A stretch of 64,000 bases of DNA from Argyresthia goedartella (GCA_949825045.1 OX463813.1:1054001-1118000); one strand, 5' to 3'; numbered from the stretch's first letter, positions 10,584 through 22,300 are shown. Numbers and translations are program-made. The notes: generated by a model not told the origin, from the sequence alone.

Positions 10584-12276
10584 CCCATCTCTTGAGACAG
10601 AGCTTCACACGGATGCGAGCTCTATAGGATATGGAGGAATTATAATTCAGAAAGATGGCGCAAATAGAAGGGTTGTTGGGTACTACAGTCGACGCACAAC
10701 AAGTGCAGAGTCAAGATACACATCGTATGAATTAGAATCCCTGGCCATATACAACTCGTTGAAGAATTTTAGAGTTTATTTGCTAGGTCTACGATTCAGT
10801 ATAGTTACAGTTTGCAACGCAATAAAATCAACAATGAACAAAAAGGACTTGTCTCTACGAGTTGCTCGATTATGGACATACTTACAGGATTTTTCTTTCG
10901 ACGTGGTCTATAGAAAGGGGATTTATGTTAGTCACGTCGATTTCCTTAGTAGGAATCCAGTGACTATTGTTCACAGAAAAACACCCGTAGTAAATGTTAT
11001 TACCGATCAGTCGTCTTGGCTGGAAGTAGCTCAGCAGAAGGATCCCGAAACGGTATCATTAATTGATAGAGTTCAGGCGGGGGAAGTCGATGGTAATCAA
11101 TATGTACTGAAGAGCAACCTACTTTACTATAGAGACCACGCAGACAAAAAGTTAAAACTATATGTTCCAAAGGGCAGTCGTCTTAGCATTGTTCGTCTCT
11201 ACCATGATGAAAATTGTCAGGTGGGACCGGACAAGACTCTTCATAAAGCAAAAGAATCATTTTGGTTTCCAGGCATGAGCAAATTTGTGAAAAAGTACAT
11301 TTCACATTGTCTAGTATGTGTTAAAGGTAAATCGCATAGTGGTCCCAATCAAGGATATCTACACCCTATAGATAAGATACCTGTTCCATTTCATACCGTT
11401 CATCTGGACTGTACTGGCCCTTTCCCCCAGACCAGTGACGGTTATCGCCATGTTGTAGTTATTGTCGATGCTTACACAAAGTATTGTATACTACGGCCCT
11501 TGAAGACAATGAGTGGCCATGAAATGTTAACAGTAATTCGCGATAATTTGGCTATGTTTGGTAATCCATCTCGAGTTATCACAGATCGGGCTACAAATTT
11601 TTCATTCGAATCAGTGGCTAGTCGGTTTGGGGATTGTAATGTAGAACACCACATGATATCAACAGGGACACCGCGCGGAAACGGCCAGGTAGAACGATAT
11701 GTAGGTACAATCATAAACATGTTAGCCACGACTTGTTCTGATGAATCACAATGGCCGAGCTCATTGTATAAAGTCCAATTAACTTTAAACACAACATTGC
11801 AAAAATCATCAGGTTTTGCGCCATTACGATTACTTATAGGTCGCAACGCGAACATCCCTTGTATACAAGCTAGGCTAGATGACGTTGAACGATCTGGCGT
11901 TTCCAATGGCGAAGCCCAAATTATTGATGTTATGGCTGAGAGGAACAAGGCCTACGATACGATGAAAAAGGCAGCTGATATATATAAAACCAGATTCGAC
12001 AGAGCGAGACGAGATACTATACAATATGCAATTGGCGATCTTGTTTATGTCAGCCAAAGTCACCGACGACACGATAAACTTAGTGATAAATATAAAGGGC
12101 CATACGAAATTATAGAAATCATGGAAAGCGATCGATTCCGGCTAAATGGCAAAGGAAGGCTGCATGATGTAGTCATTGCAAAGGACAAGATACGGCGTTG
12201 GCCTGGTGAATGGACTGAGCAAACTACTGAAATAGAAGAAGGTTTAAATATTGTTTATTATTATCATCTTAAGTAA
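10552..12276 (+). pseudogene. pol: Gypsy-1 RNase H and integrase
   Basis: A 574-codon open stretch. RNase H: H-T-D-A-S at residues about 16-20 and S-Y-E-L-E near 60, but the next catalytic aspartate is valine (V-T-V-C-N-A). Integrase: a zinc-binding region with a missing histidine (C-Q-V-G where G-H-x-G is usual) and the C-x2-C half intact. The DDE triad is visible in L-D-C-T-G, I-T-D-R-A-T-N-F and G-Q-V-E-R. A C-terminal domain with G-D-L-V-Y-V, usual for Gypsy integrases, ends the protein. It begins by frameshift from RT at about 10555. No env follows. Confidence 0.9.
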
Positions 12277-12401
12277 TGTCTATTATGCGAATAGATCGTT
12301 TTAGGTGTGGTTTGATGAATGAGTTGTAACTTTTGAGTGATTGCTGTTTGGCTGACTCGGGAGAGTTATTTTTGGAGAGCAAGTTATGTGGATTAACAGG
12401 T

Positions 12402-12743
12402 GCTGCAAATATTGTACCTGGTAGTAAGTCTGGACACCATGGGCAGCAATGGTGTGACTTACGGCGACAGGACAATAGTGTTTGGTGCTGCGAATGTTGT
12501 GCCTGGTAGTAAGTCTGGACGCCATGGGCAGCAATGGCGTGACTTACGGCGACAGGACAATAGTGTTTGGTGCTGCGAATATTGTGCCTGGTAGTAAGTC
12601 TGGACGCCATAGGCAGTAATGGCGTGACTTACGGCGACAGGACACAATACCTATTGGTGCTGCGAATGTTGTACCTGGTAGTAAGTCTGGACACCATGGG
12701 CAGCACTGGTGTGACTTACGGCGACAGGATAAAATTGTTATCG
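12402..12743 (+). repeat. Four tandem 85-87-bp units, each a conserved hairpin
   Basis: Units start at 12402, 12487, 12572 and 12659. Each holds GTAAGTC - TGG - A-C-(A/G)-C-C-A-T - 8-nt loop - A-T-G-G-(T/C)-G-T - GACTTAC, a 14-bp stem with a 3-nt bulge. Units 1 and 4 have an A-T pair where units 2 and 3 have G-C, so the stem is preserved through a paired change. It lies between integrase and the 3' LTR, where other elements carry env or export/packaging signals. The open frames across this block are repeat artefacts. Confidence 0.85.
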
Positions 12744-13228
12744 TTTGTTGTGTAATACGAGCTTTTTGTTGAATTCCTGTCTAGCCTTTAGTCTGGGTAT
12801 GACTAAAGCCGACAAGAGCAATTATAATGTGTTTTACCCCTGAGTAAGCTATAATTTGTGACTGTGGCCGTTAAAGTGACTATTGGAAACTAAATTTATG
12901 ACGGCCTATAATTAGAAATGAAGAGCCTATTTTAACATTTACTTTTGTTCCAGATCTAGCAAATGAGATCTCCGACGACGAATAGTTAAGTTTAGATAGG
13001 CAATTATAAAGTAATTAGTTAATTAATAGTTGGGAACTAATTCATAATATTGTATAAAATATAAATGAATGTGGCTAGGTACCGAAGTGGTACAATTAAT
13101 TATAATTGTAAATACTCATTAAGGTTAAATTTATTCACTTATAAAATTAAATAGTGACTTTAATAATTATATATACAATAACGATCAAGTTTGTTACTGC
13201 GAGAGCGCAGTAATTTGCAGAATGGCCG
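12744..13228 (+). other. Gypsy-1 3' untranslated region
   Basis: AT-rich and non-coding. No clear polypurine tract is seen immediately before the 3' LTR at 13229; the adjacent bases are mixed (GCAGAATGGCCG). Confidence 0.6.
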
Positions 13229-14068
13229 TGTTATGTTTGTTTCAAAATAGTGATTTTAAATATATATGATATTCAAAACAAATGGTAATTATTAATATGG
13301 GAAGGTGTAATTTATTTATTAGTCATTGTATTGATTATAAGCTATAGTTGAAAAATAAAGTAGTCATACATAATCATTGATGTGAAGTCAAATTCTATCA
13401 GTTTTGTTTTAAACCATTAATGTCCGTAATTAGGAGTATTATTGTATCATAGTAATTACTATAATTAACAATAAGAATTTAGAGATCATTAGATAATTGT
13501 AAAGTCATTTAAAAATTAGTAAATTGGTAGTCAAATAAGGGTGGAATGCAAAAGCAACCAATCAGCGTTCACGGCGCGAACAACGTTGGTATTTCAGCAT
13601 TGATGCGAGGCAGAGTTGTTAAATACTAGATGATTGGGCGCGAGCCCGCACTTTTTGCTGGTGATTTCGGTTGAGAAGCATCTCCATCCCTATCGGCCTC
13701 TTTTCCAAAGATGAGTATTTTCTATTGTGTTTGATGTTAGTTTCTTCTGAACGTTTATATTGAATTAAGTGTAAATGTTGGCAATAAGCTTATCTTCACT
13801 AAATATATTCCAGTGCGTTTAACGTTGTACGATATCCAAATAAAATATTAACTTGTTGTTCAATTAACTTTCTTATTTCACAATCTCCTTACTATATGAC
13901 TAGACAACTAGCTTACCCTTTAATTTAGTAGATAAAATAGAATGATGATGCTAGTGTCCATGCGATGTTTAGTTAGCGTTAGAAGATACGAAGTTATAGG
14001 ACAAGAATTAAAGTAGTAATAGAAGCTTTGGTTAGTTAGTTATCCATATGATACCCCTTTTTCTTACA
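13229..14068 (+). repeat. Gypsy-1 3' LTR
   Basis: 840 bp direct repeat of 7134-7975, same TG...CA ends, followed by target duplication CATG at 14069-14072. Substitutions are scattered, plus a small indel near 14036. Confidence 0.95.
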
Positions 14069-14169
14069 CATGCAACATTGGAATCTGTTCCAAGTAATTT
14101 AAATTAGTTCATAAGACAATAGAGGAAATCTCTAGCATACAAGAGCCACTAAATATGTCAAAATGTAAG

Positions 14170-16992
14170 CCATCAAAACATCCAGGGGCTACCTGGCCAA
14201 GAACTTGTATTAGAATTATTTCTAAAAAATTCTGACATTGATATTATTTGTGTTACAGAACACTGGTTGAAGGAAAATATGATGTCTTATAACATAAATA
14301 ATTACAAAATTGTCAGATGTTACAATAGAAAGACTGCTGATAGAGGTGGTTCTTTGATCTTAGTGAAAAATAATATTAAGGTGAAACAACGGAAAGATAT
14401 TCTTGCACTTACTGTTGAAAGACAAATAGAGGTATCCTGTGTTGAGTGAGATAGCCATATTATTGTTTGTGTCTACAGGCCACCGAGGGATGAAAAAGGC
14501 CATGGCAATTTCGAAATATTTGAGAAAATTATGGAGAAAGCCCTCACTGAACTTTGTAATAACAGAAAAAAGTTAATTATTTGTGGCGATCTTAATGTAG
14601 ATTTGCTTGTAGGAACAACAATGAAACAACGATTAATAACTTTATTCAAATCGTTTAATTTATGTCATGTATTTTAGAGCCGACTAGATTTACACTTACC
14701 AGCCAAACTTGCTTAGATAACGTTTTTTGTGACTGTGCATTCACAAGTAAAAGTGTAATTAACTGCTTACCTTCCGATCACAGTGGTCAAACAGTTTTAT
14801 TCCCAATTGCTATTAAGGATAAGACTGGTCCATCATTTTATAGGCCTATTACATCCCATAGACTAGAGACATATACGAAAAACTTAGATATATATTTGCC
14901 AGTACCGGATTTTAATGAACAGAACCCAAACAAAATCTACTCAGACTTCTTCAACATTATTCAGACAGAATTCAATAAAGTTTTCAAATTAAAGAAAATC
15001 AGTGACTACAACGGTAAATCTAAATTTAATGACTGGGCATCGTTTGGAATTTGTAAAAGTAGAGTTATCTTGTATGACCTTTATTATCAAAAAACCTATA
15101 ACTTTGATCGAAAATTTCATGACTATGTTAAAAAATATTCCAAAACTTTCAAGTTGGTTTGTAGAACTGCAAAAACTTTACACATTAATAGAAAAATTCA
15201 AAATTGAAATAATAGAATGAAAACAGTTTGGCAATTAATAAACCGCGAAACTGGCAAAGTTATACCAAGGGATAATGATTTCTGCCTAAAGATAGGTGAT
15301 GATGTTGTTAAATCCAACGCTGATGTTGCTCGAGCTTTTGAAACATTCTTCACCAATGTACCCGTACTCACAACAGACCGTCTTAATTCATCTCCATATG
15401 AAGCAGAGACTTTATTAAAATATAACACTAGCGTCAGTAATGTATATTTAAAATTTCATCATGTATATCCCCAGGACATTGTCAAAACGTTTAAATTACT
15501 TAACTTAAAAAATACGGAAGACCTGTGGGGTATATCGGTCATTGGTTCAGTAATTCTAGTTATAGCCCCACACTTAGCTTATATATTCAATAAATGTGTT
15601 TACGATGGGGCTTTTCCAGACCTCATGAAACACAATAAACTGATAACTATGTTCAAGTCGGGAGATAAGGGCGATCCTTCAAATTTCAGACCAATATCTG
15701 TTCTTCCAACACTAAGTAAAATATTTGAAAAGATTATACTCAATCGAATGCTCTCACACTTCAACCGTACAAAACAACTCCACGCTAAACAATATGGTTT
15801 CACTAGGGGTAAATCGACTGCGGATGCAGGTATTACCCTTATATCTCATATTTATTCTGCATAGGAGGCCGCACAGGATGCTATCGGAGTATTTTGCGAC
15901 CTGTCGAAGGCGTTTGATTGTGTGATCATTATACGCTTTAAATTAAATCATTACGGAGTCAGAAATAAAGCTATGGATCTACTAAGATCATACCTAAGCA
16001 ATAGAATTCAAAAGGCAGAAGTTAACGGCGTAAAATCTGATGGATCGGGTCTTAAAATTGGCGTTCCACAAGGTTCCATATTAGGCCCTTTCTTATTCCT
16101 GTTATATATAAATGATCTGGCTTTCATGGTGGAGAAACTAACTGACATAGTGTTGGTTGCTGATGATACTTCAATGGTCTTCGAAATTGAAAGACAAAAA
16201 GGCGAATTTGATGATGTTAATGGTGTATTGTCTTTAACCTTGAATTGGTTCACAGTTAATAATTTATTGTTAAACGCTGCTAAAACCATGTGTATCAAAT
16301 TCTCACTTCCAAATGTCAGGCAAGTTGAGACCAGTTTAGTATTAGACAACAGCACGTTAGAATTAGTAAATGATACGAAGTTTCTTGGAATAACCATTGA
16401 TAGCAAATTGCAGTGGGGACCCCACATAGATAAATTGGCTGGTAAATTAAGTTCTGCGGCTTACGCTGTTATGAACATCAGACAAAGCATGGATATGGCT
16501 AATTCTAGGCTAGTATATTTTAGTTACTTTCATAGTGTGATGTCCTATGGTATCTTGTTGTGGGGGAAAGCAGCGGATATTCAAACTATTTTTATTTAAC
16601 AGAAAAGAGCTATTCGAGCAATTTATAATTTAAAACGAACAGACTCCTTAAGAGAGCTCTTTAAAGAAATTGACATACTAACAGTAGCTAGTCAATTTAT
16701 TTTCGAAAATATAATGTATGTGCGCAAGAACCTTTCAACATTTTCCAAACTTAGCAATAGCTATAATGTTAACCTAAGAAATAATCACAGACTATGTGCA
16801 CCTCGTTTTAGACTCGCGATGGTTAGCAATTCTTTCAAGGGTCAGTGCATTCTCTACTACAATAAGATACCTCTGGAGATTTTTAAATTGCCATTTGAGC
16901 AATTTAAAAAGCATGTTAAAGCGACTTTGTCGAAAAAGGGATATTACAATGTTCAAGATTACTTAAATGACAGGACTGTATGGGGTTAACCT
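14170..16992 (+). pseudogene. A1 ORF2: endonuclease and reverse transcriptase
   Basis: CR1-type ORF2 in five broken pieces. The endonuclease is seen from about 14200: an I-C-V-T-E-H-W-L block with the catalytic glutamate, R-G-G, I-C-G-D-L-N-V-D, and S-D-H-S-G. RT: F-R-P-I-S-V-L-P near 15685, the G-V-P-Q-G-S-I-L-G-P block near 16065, and V-A-D-D near 16160 (usual FADD, first residue changed). A thumb follows and the frame ends at about 16989. Breaks against A2 and A4 include in-frame stops at 14449, 15207, 15864 and 16599 and a frameshift near 15920. It is dead but clearly the same ORF2 as A4. Confidence 0.9.
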
Positions 16993-17174
16993 TGCTGTTA
17001 ATAATTTTGTGATTATTTATTGCTGCTTATTAATCATAACAATTAAATTTTTCATATTTGTATTAGTTAAGCACAACCGATTTTTAAAAGAGATCTAAAA
17101 ATAAATCTGTGGGAGTTTCTACGCCCTTCTTCTTGCCTTGCTGTTAATTTTTTTTTAATTATTTATTTCTGCTT

Positions 17175-17208
17175 CTGTGGGAGTTTCTACGCCTTTCTTC
17201 TTCCACAG
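17175..17208 (+). other. LINE A1 3' UTR hairpin
   Basis: CTGTGGGAG pairs with CTTCCACAG around a 16-nt loop, keeping nine pairs with one G-T wobble. The same hairpin sits at the same distance from the 3' end in A2 (28212-28245) and A4 (58771-58802). A partial second copy of the 5' half lies at 17109-17137, from a small local duplication. LINE RTs of this class are known to recognise 3' stem-loops, so a template-recognition role is inferred. Confidence 0.65.
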
Positions 17209-17298
17209 TGGTCCAATGTAGAGATGGGGCAAAAAATGACGTACGCTAAGTATATGTAAATATCTACAGTAATAAAGTACTTTGACTTTGACTTTGAC

Positions 17299-17726
17299 CG
17301 TAATCGTAATGTTATTGTCATGGAGCTGTAATTGTGTAGCGGAATTGGGCCCCAGGAGTCGCTTTGTACGAGCCTAGCAATAGGCCGCGCCTAAGACCCC
17401 ACCTGCCGCTAAGAGATCAAAATTTACCATCTGATTCTTTCTTACTACTACTGAGTACTAGCGTCATTGAGCAAGACAACAACACAACCCTAAAATCTAG
17501 TGCATTTAAATAGTTTTTAATGTTAGTTTAAATAAAAATGTACAGGTAACTTTTTGGTTTACTTTCTTAATACCACTGGGTATAATGAAAGGGGAAAAAA
17601 TTAAAAGTATTTCAATAGGGCGTCACAAACTCGATATGAGCAAAATAATCCTCACTCCGGCTTAGCATATGATATCGATACAGAGTATGAAATCGATAGC
17701 ACCGTGGCCTTAGTTTTTAATGAGCA
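17299..17726. other. Unassigned 430-bp gap
   Basis: No gene seen. 17327-17356 shares the TGTAATTGTGT...GAATTGGGCCCC motif with 5227-5256 (opposite strand). The rest is AT-rich with no recognisable feature. Confidence 0.4.
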
Positions 17727-19936
17727 ATAAGTGCCGGTGGTGCAATGCTCGTAAGTGGAAAGAAGAGGCACCCGGCATGCGCTGTACGGCTAATAAGGTG
17801 CAGCTCCCACCTTATATAGCTCCCCGAGCCTATCTACAGCTTGATAATGAAAATACATCCAGAACATGATCGATTTATCAACGGTATTTGTAAATATAAC
17901 AGCTGCTTTCAAATGACGTTGTTCGGAGCTAAACAGATAGTAAAAGACGGTTTTTTGCCTACTTTTAAAGTTCATGGCCAGCTATGCCATTTGGTTGGAT
18001 GTTTGCTGCCAGCACCTCAAAAGGAACCACGGTTTTTACTATTTTGTAGGCGAAAATGACAGAGTAGTATAATGGAGGTGCAGTAACTTTCCAGATATAA
18101 AACCTGGCTTAGTCGGACAATTACAGAAAATGCTTCATACATTTAATGCTTATGTAAGAGACTTTAAGGTCACTTTGGACAAGGTGCCTACGTCTAAATG
18201 ATTTAAAGTTGTAACCCACTGGACAGTCAAAGGGGTCGTATTAATGAGGTGGGTATTGATTTAGTAATGGTTGGTTAGCAATTTGAGAAAGAGACGTTAT
18301 CCTTGAAAGCTACGATAATTCCTTACAGCGCATTAGTGAGTACCACCGTTCATACTACGCCCTGCATTATCCGCTTTTGTTTTGCCATGGTGAAGATGGT
18401 TACTCTATTTCTGTATCTCAGCGTGATCCTGAGACCAAATTAAAACTAAAAAATACAGTCTCCGCTACACATTTCTATTCTTTTCGTATTCTGATAAGAC
18501 CGGGAGAAGACAATCATCTGGTGTATTTCCGTTCTCTTTTTAGTCGTTTTTGATTGACATGTACGCCAAAATAGAGACGGAACTATATCAGGAACAACCA
18601 GGCACAGCTGAGAAATGACAGTTATATACACTTGCAGGATGCAATAGGGAGGCAGGACGTTGATGGTGGGCAGCTGGGTCAGAAGGTGGTACTGCCGTCA
18701 TCTTTTACTGGGGGATCACGCTATATACATGAACGTACACCAAACGCAATGACATACGTGTGCCAATATGGCCGTCCTGACCTTTTTATCACATTTACGT
18801 GTAATTCTCGATGGAAAGACATCACAGATATACTTTAACCTGGCCAAAAGTCACACGATTGCCAAAACATTATAGCTAGGGAATTCTAACTAAAGGTGAA
18901 AAATATTATGTCTCTTCTAAACAAAGGTAATCTGTTTGGGGAGATATGTTGTTTTATATACTCAGTGGAATGGCAAAAACGGGGTCATCCTTACATTCAC
19001 ATCTTGCTTTGGCTAGAGCAGCGAATCACCCCAGACAATATTGACAATGTTATTTGTGCCGAAATACCAGACCCAGAGTAAGTCCCACTCTTCTAGATAT
19101 TGTGAAGGCTAATATAATACATGGTCCTTGCGGTAGTTTCAACTACAAATCACCCTGAATGAAAAATGGTAGTTGTAGTAAGAGATAACCTCGACCACTT
19201 CTTAAGGACACCCAGACAGGAGACGATGGATATTGGATAGGATAGAATGGATAGCATATAGGAGGCGGTCTCCAGCTGATGGTGGTCACGAAATAAAAAT
19301 TAACGAAAGTGAGTTGGAAATCCGCTGGGTGGTGCCTTACAATCCTGTCCTGTCACGTACTTTAAATGCTCATATTAATGTGGAGTACTGCAACTCTGTT
19401 AAATCCATCAAATATATTTGTAAGTACGTGAACGGGGTAGTGATCAAGCTGCCTTTACTCTGGAGAGTGAGAAAGATGAGGTGAAAAATCTACGAAAGCC
19501 GGTACATAAGCAGTTCTGAAGCAGTTTGGAGGATCTTAACTTTTCCCATTCATGAAAGGTTCCCTCCTGTCTTACATCTTGCTAATTATCTTGAAAACGG
19601 TCATCGTGTATACTTCACCTCTAATCAACTGTCAGATAAAATAAACAGTCCACCTCAGACAACGCTATTAGTTTTTTTTGAAATCTACAAAAAGGACAAT
19701 TTTGCTAAGAGGCTGTTGTACTCTGATGTCCCTTCCTACTTTACCTGAACAAAAAAAACAATTTATAGAAGAAAAAAGGGTAAAGTTATAGAGGGCTGGC
19801 CAGGAGTGAAAAAAGAGCACGCTCTAGGTAGGATCTACACGATTCATCCAAACAACACCGAGTGCTACCACCTACGCTTGCTGTAATGTATGAGGTAATA
19901 GGGCCAACAAGCTTTGAAAACTTGAAGACTGTGAAT
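17727..19936 (+). pseudogene. Helitron Rep/helicase protein, N-terminal half (decayed)
   Basis: The Rep/helicase drives rolling-circle transposition. Scattered frames give the family landmarks in order: a C-x-W-C cysteine pair and P-G-M-R-C-T-A-N-K-V-Q-L-P (about 17733-17815); H-G-Q near 17973; the Helitron-like N block G-S-R-Y-I-H-E-R-T-P-N-A-M (about 18712-18760) with Y-G-R-P-D-L-F-I-T-F-T; then E-W-Q-K-R-G-H-P-Y-I-H-I (about 18967-19003), equivalent to the usual H-x-H region of the nuclease; then Y-I-C-K-Y-V-N-G near 19415; and S-F-E-N-L-K-T-V-N at the break. Stops and frameshifts are frequent, so the gene is long dead. Confidence 0.8.
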
Positions 19937-19957
19937 CCTGTCAAACGCACTCCAATG

Positions 19958-21017
19958 TTATGCCAAAGAACAGAGTGAGTTAGTCGAACTCAGAGCTGCA
20001 ACATCTGAGCTGCTACAACTACAACGCCAGAACGCGGAATTGGTAGGCATTCTAATTGAGGACGAGGAGGATGAGACCAGCAAGGAGGATGACACCAGCA
20101 AGAAGGATGAGCCCACATCACAAACTCTGGTCTTGACCCCCCTCAACGTGAGTGTTGCAACGCCCACTGCTGTCCCGACCAAGAAACAGCGTCGCCGTCG
20201 TCGTCGAGGAGGCACCTCACAGCTCATCAGCGCGAGCGCCGCGCCACTAAGTGACGCGCGTGTCGCGCTGCCTGCTGAGTCGTGTGTCATGCTGCACGCT
20301 GCCGCGAGGGCCGCGCCGCTCGCCGTTACACGCGTTGCACCGCTCGCTACCGCGACTGCCGCGCCGCCCGCTGGCACGTGCATCGCACCGCACTCCAACA
20401 CGAGTGTCCCGCCACTCACCTCAAATCGTGCTTAGAGAAGAACAATAGCAAACAAAAGAACTGTAGTTTATTCAGATAAGATAGGTGTAGATTTTGGTAT
20501 GTTTTTGCATTATGGCCTTAAGCAACAAGTGACAAATAATTGTTGTCCTAATAGTTCCTTTGAGGATATTATAAAAAAGATAGCTGTAGGGAATTTTGAT
20601 GAAAATACTACCATTGTTATTATGGTAGGAAACCACTCAAACATAAGTCGGAGTGCATTAGATACCGGTATAGAGGTACTGCTCAATTTATATAATAAGA
20701 CGAAGTGCAAGTTTATTCTATGTAACTTTCCTTATTGTTCTAATTTATCGGGGAATTAAAATAAAAGTGTACATAGAATGAACATGCATCTATACAATAT
20801 AACGTGTCATCATAGTGATGCTATTTTATATTTCGACATGAATAATTTTATTCATAATTTTACTTTGACTCAGGATACTATGTACCTGTCTCATAAAACA
20901 AAAAAACGAGTAGCTACATTGGTAGCGTATAATATATGCGACACAGTTGTAAATACTATAACGAAGTCGCCTTCAGTTTTAGTTAGTATTAGTACTAATA
21001 GTAGTGTTTTAAACTAG
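19958..21017 (+). pseudogene. A2 ORF1, close relative of A1 ORF1
   Basis: Same architecture as A1 ORF1: a short helical N-terminus (Y-A-K-E-Q-S-E-L), an acidic D/E/K stretch, a K-K-Q-R-R-R-R-R-R basic cluster near 20185, an Ala/Pro linker rich in CpG, then the SGNH-like domain (Y-S-D-K-I-G at about 20467, I-M-V-G-N-H-S at about 20625, D-M-N-N-F-I-H). Two stops (about 20433 and 20757) break an otherwise good frame. The N-terminus is probably truncated at the element start. Confidence 0.8.
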
Positions 21018-21675
21018 ATAGTTCGACAAAAGAGGACCCCTCAAAACATAAGAAAATTTTACAAAATAAGCAGGGATTTTCTGGCAATCAAATGAAAAAT
21101 ACTAGGACAAAGGGTAAGCCCCACTTAAATATTTCGCATCAAAACATGCAGGGGATACCATACCAAAGGCTACCGCTCGCTCAAGTAGTCTGTGACGCTC
21201 CGTGTTAAATATAAAATTAAAAATAGTATAAGAAATTCATACCTAAAAAATTTAATACAATTTCATGACATTAGTGTTTTTAACCCAGTCTGTATTTTTT
21301 CAATGTTAATTACAAAGTTTTCATTCACAACTTAAGTATTTATATGATTCCGGGCAATACACAAAAACAATAATATCCACATAGACCCAGTGCAAAAAGT
21401 GACATAGTGATGCAGTGAAATATACCATATTATAATCAAATGTACTAATTTATCTACTGATCGGTGAAAATAGCGGTAAAACACATAGTGAAAAGTGCGG
21501 TGGCTATCCGTTAGTCCAAAGTCCAGCAACGCAACCATCAATCGGCACAACGTTGCAATCGTTACCAAGTACCGTCTAACGCCATCTATTGACATTATAC
21601 ATAATTACTACTAGAGCTCGCACGCTGACGGACAAGGACGGAGACATTTAAGTTTTTCGCGAAACTGCCGTGAAC

Positions 21676-21775
21676 CAGCGGTGGCTCAGTGGATAAGGCG
21701 CTTGCTAACATATATAAGGAGCGTGGGTTCGAGCCTTGACGGCCCAGATTCTTTTTTTATTTTTATTTTTTTGGC
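21676..21775 (+). promoter_or_regulatory. tRNA-like segment with A and B boxes in B1 5' UTR
   Basis: TGGCTCAGTGG (21682-21692) matches the pol III A box and GGTTCGAGCC (21726-21735) the B box, 34 nt apart, followed by T-runs from 21751 that could terminate pol III. It resembles the head of a tRNA-derived SINE. It does not fold as a good cloverleaf, so it is not a functional tRNA gene. Confidence 0.6.
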
Positions 21776-22239
21776 AAATTGCTCCCTGATTTGCAGTGCT
21801 ACCGATACATATTAAACCGATTAAGTTGTGACATTGTTATCAAGTGCATAAACACAGTGTAAACAAAAATATTGTGAAATAATTATGTGACATTCCAAAA
21901 ATCGCAAAAACAGTGAAAAACCCTCAGAAACTTATCTAGTGCCTAGTCAATTCTATTAATAAGCAAAAGCAGTGAATAAAAACAACTATGCCATTCATAA
22001 ACAGTGACTAAAGGAACAATTATACATCCCCGCACACAGCATCATAACGGGATTATAACTGACATCTACTACTAGTGACACTTACGCCGCTACTTATAAC
22101 TATCAGGGCATATAAACATCCATAGAAGGACAAACTTACACAAACACGGTATGTAATACAACGCAGTGAAATTAGATGTCGCTAGTGGGAACTAAAGCTA
22201 CTGAAGCAATGCATAAATTTCGCAGCTGTTGCTAACATC

Positions 22240-22300
22240 AACGGTGGCGTATACGAAGCACACCCGCTTCTCACGCAAGGATCTCAGGTTCGAGCCTCAC
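22240..22300 (+). promoter_or_regulatory. Second tRNA-like segment in B1 5' UTR
   Basis: GGTTCGAGCC at 22287-22296 is an exact second copy of the B-box sequence, preceded by a weak A-box-like GGTGGCGTATACG at 22242-22254. It lies about 60 bp upstream of ORF1. Decayed or partial relative to the segment at 21676. Confidence 0.4.

Larger units (their letters stand above)
7134..14068 (+). mobile_element. Gypsy-1, complete but decayed Ty3/Gypsy LTR retrotransposon
   Basis: Two direct LTRs (7134-7975 and 13229-14068) begin TGTTAT and end TTACA and are flanked by the 4-bp duplication CATG (7130-7133 and 14069-14072). The interior order is gag, zinc knuckle, protease, RT, RNase H, integrase, which fixes the superfamily; there is no envelope gene. 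The LTRs differ at roughly 20 positions by eye, so this insertion is older than Err1. I could not find a convincing tRNA primer site after the 5' LTR or a purine tract before the 3' LTR. Confidence 0.95.
6046..17298 (+). mobile_element. LINE A1 (CR1-like), split by Gypsy-1
   Basis: The 5' part is 6046-7133 (ORF1) and the 3' part 14073-17298 (end of ORF1, ORF2, 3' UTR). Discounting Gypsy-1 and one copy of its CATG target duplication, the ORF1 frame continues across the junction and ends with the same S-N-L-N motif seen near the end of the A4 ORF1. The element ends in a TTTGACT microsatellite at 17279-17298 after an AATAAAG signal. It lacks a poly(A) tail, as is usual for CR1/L2-type LINEs. Confidence 0.85.

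Noticed and set aside
12402..12743. CRISPR-like array
   Set aside because: Eukaryotic context, no unique spacers, units are full tandem copies inside an LTR element.
12269..12755. Several frames on both strands across the tandem repeat
   Set aside because: Products of the 85-bp repeats; no conserved protein features.
21676..21747. Functional tRNA gene
   Set aside because: A and B boxes fit, but acceptor, D and anticodon stems do not pair properly.
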